This document shows positions 50,571 through 64,000 of a stretch of 64,000 nt of DNA, in pieces. The notes under the pieces were generated by a model. It was not told the origin of the DNA. It saw only the letters and a program-made list of their open reading frames with translations, and did not search any database. Every line of letters starts with the position of its first letter. The first letter of the stretch is position 1. Both the position numbers and the translations under genes were made by a program. Source of the stretch: Amoebidium appalachense (Eukaryota > Ichthyosporea). The DNA is taken from NCBI GenBank assembly GCA_963693365.1, contig CAVNZM010000014.1, positions 4,464,001 through 4,528,000 on the forward strand, read 5' to 3'.

Positions 50571-51384
50571 AATGTTTTATGCTGCGGTTTTGAGTGGTGC
50601 AATGCCCACTCTGTTTATTCTCCTCCCTCCATAGGAGTTGTGACTCGTGTTGTCTGGCGGGCCCCCGAGGTTTGAGGACATCACATGACGTACTCCAAAT
50701 AACGAGTATCATAGGTTTACACATGCACACACACACACACATAAGGCATCCATTAGTTAAAAACGCAAGCGAAAAAAGGTGGCATTCTCAGCTTCACCTA
50801 GGAAGAAACCTGGCACATGCACGTACAAAAATGCCACACCCACATTTCAACTGAACGTGGGCTAGCACCATTTTTTTCCCTTGACCAAAGGAAAAGACCA
50901 GCTATTAGTGAGGCCCTTGATCGGAGTGAAATCGTTGTCACAATGTTATGGGACAGAAAAACCAGACTTTTTTCAACTCAGATACACCAACTTGGGGGCA
51001 ACATGAGCAAAAGTTCAACTGATGCAATAACCACAAGGTAAACAAGTGTAATACTTCAACACGGCCCGTGCATGATTTCAAAATGAGCGGAACTAAACTA
51101 ACTGTAAACCAATGTGGCTTTAACTTCTATGTTGACATTTCTCAATGTCATGCATGAAATTCTCCTTTATGGCCATTCACCCAAGAAGTAGAAATCCTAT
51201 ACATGGTAAAAGCCAATCAGCATCGACGGGCCGTAAGCCACTTGTGACGTCATTTCTTAACGTCAGAATGACGTCTTGCCGAGAAAGGCCGATATAGACC
51301 TTGAGATAAATGTGATGAAAAACCTGAAGGAAACTTGAACATACGAGCAGAAAGAAGAAGAAGCGAATAGAAGATGCCTTCACG
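49032..51384. other. MED12 3' UTR / PIN4 3' flank (convergent)
   Basis: Right after the MED12 stop there are (TTG)n and (TTTTTG)n tracts (49049-49111), then about 700 bp of unique sequence with an AATAAA at 49819-49824. From 50030 to 50165 there are G- and C-runs, with a (TG)n at 50390-50432 and a G-run at 50538-50569. A minus-strand AATAAA (50614-50619) could serve PIN4 but is about 770 bp past its stop. I see no other gene. Confidence 0.5.
49049..49111. repeat. (TTG)n then (TTTTTG)n in the MED12 3' UTR
   Basis: A trinucleotide tract passes into a hexanucleotide T5G tract of about six to seven copies, about 20 bp past the MED12 stop codon. Confidence 0.95.
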
Positions 51385-55716
<4,332 letters not shown>

Positions 55717-55955
55717 GGCAACGTGGTATGTTGCAATGATCTGCTCATGGTGACTGTGAGAAACAGAGAAAACAGGAGCAGTGAAGAACTAGTTGAACAC
55801 CGTTCAGAACCCACTCCCCAGCCTCCAACCCCCCCTCCCCCGTCCCCACAACACTCCCCCCCCCCAAACTCCCTCCCTGCCCTCCCCCCTCCGCCCCTCC
55901 CCCCGAAACGCACCCACCCCATCGAACCCCCTCCCCCCCCCCACCGCTCCCCCCG

Positions 55956-56005
<50 letters not shown>

Positions 56006-56289
56006 CCCCCTCCCTCTCCCTCCCTTCCTCCCTACCTCCAAATAAAGGGGAATAAAAGTACTTGAGTATATGGTGGGATGTCGGGTGGGACCTAGAGAGG
56101 CTCGCTGAGATCTATAAAACCCCCCCCCCCCCCCCCCACCACCACCACCCCCAACCCTTCTTAGGGAGGGGAGAAGGGGGGGGGGGGGGGGGGGGGGGGA
56201 GGGGGAGGGGAGGGGGAGGGTTAAGTAAAAGTATGGAGAGGTCATGATATTTGTTAGATCCAGCGAGATCCAGCGAACCCTCCATCCCC

Positions 56290-56387
<98 letters not shown>

Positions 56388-57094
56388 ATATACGCGCACA
56401 CACACACATACACAAATACACACACATATACACACACCAACAACCCGACCACAACAACAACACCTACTTCAACTAAAGTTGTTTGCACTAATCAACGTCA
56501 GTAAAACATCAAAAATGAAACCGCAAAACAGATCACTTTCGAAGTTCGGAGCTCCTTCCGTGACTTGGTACACACAGCCGTGGTGATATGCCTCACCGTA
56601 AATTTCAATGGTTATCCCACAGATCAGTCCTCTTAGATCTGCCAGAAAATCCAAAATCATGTAGATATACAATAGATAACCAAAATGTTTTATCTCGGAT
56701 AGGTGTGCAGTAGATCACGGTGTTTTATTTGGCCAATGGATTTCGGGCTGTCAGACTGAGATCTTCGCCCCCAAGATTTTCTCATGTTTTATGACATGTA
56801 GTATCATCATGCATGCAAAAGTAAGGAAGCATTATACATTGCATGTGCATTCATGTTCGGGTTTATAAAGCCATTAGTTGCAGTGTGTGTATGTCCTAGC
56901 TCTGTTGTTTACGGAAAGGAGAGCGAAGCTAGCTTATACTGCTGTTAGATTCGGTTCCCCGTTACCACATTCCGCTACACACCGTATGGCATGTGTTCTA
57001 TGAAACGCACCAGTAGTAATCCATTACACATCTAGCTTCTCAACACAGAGACACTTGACAGCTTTTACAGAGTTTTCTCCAACTATACGCGAAA
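55717..57094. other. Divergent promoter region of PIN4 and the actin-bundling-like gene
   Basis: Near PIN4 it is C-rich with (CA)n (55959-56002). A C-run of 57 nt (56291-56347) leads into (CA)n. From 56480 to 57094 the sequence is unique and A+T-richer, as expected for a promoter and 5' UTR, and contains a CCAAT box (TTGGCCAATGG near 56731). Confidence 0.5.
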
Positions 57095-60415
<3,321 letters not shown>

Positions 60416-62435
60416 AGATGGGGTGTGTGGGTGGGTGGGAGGGTGTGAGGAGGGGGTTTTGTTTGTGTGGGGGGGAGGGGGGGGGGGGAGGGGGGGGAGG
60501 CATGTATGTCCATGTGTGTGTGTTTGCTTTATGCATGTGTTTGTATCCATGCATATGCATGTGTGTGTATGTGTGACGCGGGTTTATATGGATGTGAATG
60601 TGCATGTGTATCCCTGTGTGCGTGTTAATGAGCTGTATACGTGCGTGTGGGTTCATGTGTACGTGTTGCACATTGGGACGATTCATTGAGCTGCGGGTTT
60701 TGGCTTTTAAATATTGTACTAAATCGAGATTGCCTCCTTGATTAACTGACCTACCTATATAGACGCCATAGTGATATAATGGAATACCGGCAATCTAATA
60801 TACCATTGAGACTTTATGGGTGGGTTTCTCCCATTTTGCACTGGCACTATATGTTGCTACTGTACACAGATGGTGGGTGTACTCGGTGGCTTTTCCTAAC
60901 ACAATATATCCGCTTCATGTCCGTGTTTTTTGAAGTAGGTGAGGTTTGTTGAGATATGTAAATATGAGCTCTCTGACCGCGATATATATATATACGTCCG
61001 TTCTGACATGTAACTGAGCAGAAAGGAAACAGACAGCTAGAGAAAATAAAACATTTGCACTGTGTGCAAACGCATGCGACAGTAACTGTTCGAATCTGAG
61101 GAGAAACGACGTGCTCGCTCGGTGCATTATATATTACAGGCCAAGACGTGTACGTCGCATGTACACTGCACACCGCATGGTCATTTACTGTCGACGTCGG
61201 GAGTGTGATATCCCGTTGAAAACTACTGGCCGGCTGGGGGGAAAGGGGGGTATCATTACAAATATTATATTAGTTCAGTTATTTTACCTCCTCGAGATCT
61301 GGCGCGCTTTCTGAAAAATTGTCTCAGAAATTTCGAGCACTTCCCGACAGTTGCAGTCGTAACTGTGCTAGGTTGCACACCCTGGTTTTGCTCTGCCGCG
61401 AGTGGGATCCTCTATGTACTGTAACACCGGGGTTATAATTATAATATCACTCGTCTGGAAAAAGCTCACGTGCACCCACTTATAGCAGCCAGTGTCGTAT
61501 ATACGTGCTTGGCACTTGCACACACCAAACACGGCGACACAACAGTCACACTGCATCCGGATCCATTTACAGCGTCACACGTACGCTCAGTGTAACATGT
61601 ACACACGCACAAAGCACTATGATCCGCACACAACACCGTGATACACACTACAGAAGTCGTGCTCATCCGCCGTAGACACACACACACGCTATTCACACGT
61701 TCGGCACAAACACACGCCGCACGTGCACACCTGCATTGTTCAAACTTGTTCGAATCCCACACACACACAAAACACATGCATACACACACACAGTCACACC
61801 CACACCCACACACATCAGTGTGTTGCTGTGTGTGTGTGGTTGACATTAGGAGAGTGTGCATGAAAGCTCTGTATGCAAGTTTGCGCATGTTCACAAGCGT
61901 GGAGACGTATCCGTTAGTAAACTGCGTGGTATTCTAACGAGGGGGGAAACCCGGCCAGGGACAGGAAAGAACTTGAAAACAACACAAATTTATTTCGCCC
62001 CACGGCAAGAAATATAATGCTGACTATAACATAGCCACATAACTTTGATAAAACAGATTTTATTTGATTATCTCGGCTCTAGTATTCTCGACGCATTTTA
62101 ACCGCTACTAAGATAGCCCAGTGCTCATCTTGCAGTCTGGGGCCTAAAGCCCATCAGAAACTGGCGCCAACCCCTCATGCCTATTTGCCCAATGTCATAA
62201 TGGTTATTGTAACATCTCTCTCTCACTCCCCCCCCCCCCCGAGGCAGAGTGTCAGAATAAAGCGGAAAAAGAATCCAATAAAAACAAATAAAAATAAAAC
62301 ATGTAGTGTCTCCGCACTCGTAAGCCTCAGCCACCTCGAGTCTCCCTTGGCCCGCATGTCCACCACCCACCCATCCACCCATGCACCTATACCCCCTCCC
62401 CCCACCCCCCCACCTTTACCTCCCCTCCCTCCCTG
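60416..62435. other. Convergent intergenic region, mostly unique sequence
   Basis: This region carries the 3' UTRs of the actin-bundling-like gene and of the Myb/SANT-like gene. After a G-rich stretch to about 60500 and (TG)-rich sequence to 60670 it is low in repeats. Candidate poly(A) hexamers: AATAAA 61045-61050 (plus) and TTTATT 62059-62064 and 61989-61994 (minus). The open frames seen have no recognisable features. Confidence 0.5.
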
Positions 62436-62911
62436 CTACAGCTGTGGCGGTGCACCCGCCCTCAATAACTCAATGTACATGCGCCTCTCCTCCATCTCCG
62501 TCTGCAGCCTTGCCTCCTTCTCCTCCCTGTCCCTCCTCCTCTCCTCCAACTCTTCCTGAAACTTCCACCTTTCAAACTGCATCTTCTCCCTCTCAAACTC
62601 CAACCTCGCCCTTTCCAACGCCACGCTCTCCTTCCTCAGTTCCAGTTCTTTGTCTCTGCGTGCCCTCTTCTCTCTGAAGTAGCTCTGGGAGTCCACGGTG
62701 CCCATACCCCCACCATAGTCGCTATCCATGGCTGACTGGTCCAGGCCTCGCTTGGAGAGTGATTTCTGCTGCTTGATTTCCTGCATGTGCCCGGTTGGAA
62801 AAGACACGGGTGAATGGGGGTCATTTTCGGGGTGAATTTTCCTACCTCGTGCATGTCACTGTGCCTGCATGATCGGGGGACAGACTCACGAAGGTGACTC
62901 TGTATACTTAC

Positions 62912-62955
<44 letters not shown>

Positions 62956-63202
62956 TCCAAAGGAGTGATTGTTAAAAATTCTCGGGAAAACGAGAACATC
63001 CACCCACACACACAGACACCAAAACATTCACACAAACACACACACTCAGGACAAGCGCCTCACGTACACTACATCGACCTACACACAAACACACATTGCA
63101 CAACACCTCCACCCGTTCTGCCGGAAGAAAACGGCCTTTAAAGAGAAAACCACGGTCGAGGAGAAAAGAGAGAGTAAAGACTCTGGGGAGTGAGAGTGCC
63201 AG

Positions 63203-63263
<61 letters not shown>

Positions 63264-63383
63264 GGGCCAGGAGGAATTTTCGTGTGTTTGTGTGGGGAAA
63301 GAACCATTGATTGTTTGTGTGTGTCTATGTATGTGGGGAAAGAAGTAAGAAAGTTGAGCAGGGGTGACAAGAAAGTGAGGGAT

Positions 63384-63417
<34 letters not shown>

Positions 63418-63845
63418 TGGTGAAAGGGAAAGAGAGAACGAAAGAGGAAGAGCAATACAGGGAAAGCACACACATTAGAGAGAGAGAGAGGGAGACGAAG
63501 AGAAGGAGAGAGGAGTATTTGCAGTCATTCGCCTTGAGATGGCATCTCAAAGAATTTACCCCTCCCCCCCTCCCTTTCCCCTTGATATAACGAAACAAAA
63601 AACAAAAACACAACAAAACCAAACCAAAGAACAGAACAGAAAAAAAAAGAAGAAGAAAGGGGAAAAAGCGATTCAACAAGAGGACGTACATCGACCATCT
63701 CCGACAGCTCCAGCAGCAGCTGCTGTTTCTCCGCATGTTCCTCGGCCGTGCCGCTCTTCTTCGATATGTCTCCGTCGTGTTTGCTGAACTGGTACAGCAG
63801 CATGTCTGCATGCTCTTGGCATCGCCGTGCTGTCACCTCAAGCCC
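62436..63845 (-). CDS. Myb/SANT-like (trihelix-type) protein, 3' part only
   Basis: Two exons are visible: 63690-63845 and 62436-62780, joined in phase 0; more must lie beyond the right edge, because the upstream sequence to 64000 is intron-like. The encoded C-terminal 166 residues are GLEVTARRCQEHADMLLYQF, then SKKSGTAEEHAEKQQLLLEL, a Ser/Asp linker (KRGLDQSAMDSDYGGGMG) and a long charged coiled coil (REKRARRDKELELRKE to RRMYIELLRAG) ending PPQL. The TARRCQEH...SKKSGTAEEHAEK part resembles the end of a SANT/trihelix DNA-binding domain as found in protist and plant Myb-like proteins, and the ERARLEFEREKMQFERWKFQ coil is typical of that class. The DNA-binding domain itself lies outside the window, so the family call is tentative. 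Confidence 0.5.
62919..62952. repeat. Poly(C) run in the intron of the Myb/SANT-like gene
   Basis: A C-run of about 34 nt on the plus strand, so G in the transcript, about 140 bp from the last-exon acceptor. Confidence 0.95.
63205..63261. repeat. (GT)n microsatellite
   Basis: It lies in the intron of the Myb/SANT-like gene; the sense strand reads (CA)n. Confidence 0.95.
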
Positions 63846-64000
63846 CTGTCCCACAACGGAATCAGGTATCGAATAGGAATGGTTCTGCATTGGTTTATCG
63901 ATGCCGTATAACACACACCCCCAACCCCACTCCCGCCCACCCCTATCCCTCCCCCGCAACCCTTTTACTTTCAAAACAGCCCCCTTTCCCCTCCTACCCC

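Noticed and set aside
61741-61760. TTGTTCGAATCCCACAC, resembling a tRNA B box
   Set aside because: No matching A box, acceptor stem or anticodon arm could be folded around it.

Overview
This is a nuclear genome window from an intron-rich eukaryote. Seven spliced protein-coding genes can be read in it. Their exons are compact, fairly GC-rich and free of repeats. The introns and flanks are filled with low-complexity DNA: poly(C)/poly(G) runs up to about 90 nt, (CA/TG)n microsatellites, C(n)A(n) and T(n)G(n) composites, and short tandem duplications. The gene set (MED12 with an animal-like layout, a metazoan-like PIN4, UBE2W, a CBM21 protein, and an actin-bundling protein of a type known mainly from protists) suggests a unicellular eukaryote, perhaps a holozoan, another opisthokont relative or an amoebozoan. 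The species cannot be fixed from the sequence. There is no bacterial operon, CRISPR array, phage or recognisable viral gene.

Layout. Minus strand, read right to left from the RPN1 promoter: RPN1 (ribophorin I, 14884-22532, 12 exons), UBE2W (9140-13778, 8 exons), and an 11-exon CBM21 protein that may be a glycogen-targeting PP1 subunit (948-6574). Plus strand, divergent from RPN1: MED12 (27346-49031, 31 exons seen, first coding exon unresolved). Convergent with MED12: PIN4 (51385-55716, 7 exons, minus). Divergent from PIN4: a 3-exon actin-bundling-like gene (57095-60415, plus). Convergent with that and running off the right edge: the 3' part of a Myb/SANT-like (trihelix-type) gene (62436-63845, minus).

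I built the gene models by hand from splice consensus, reading-phase agreement and similarity to known families. In RPN1, UBE2W, PIN4 and the actin-bundling gene every junction phase agrees. In MED12 all 30 junctions agree except for one extra G in a G7 run of one exon, which is either an assembly/sequencing slip or a real frameshift.

The genes are housekeeping genes from unrelated pathways (ER N-glycosylation, N-terminal ubiquitination, transcription, peptidyl-prolyl isomerisation, cytoskeleton, probably glycogen targeting) and do not form a functional cluster. The unusual biology lies in the non-coding DNA. Splice sites are embedded in or bordered by microsatellites. Exon ends have been tandemly duplicated together with their donor sites. 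In-frame tandem acceptors occur. Some introns carry G-rich starts and C/CA-rich ends. The CRE-type octamer TGACGTCA is over-represented, and a CCAAT-motif cluster sits in one intergenic island.
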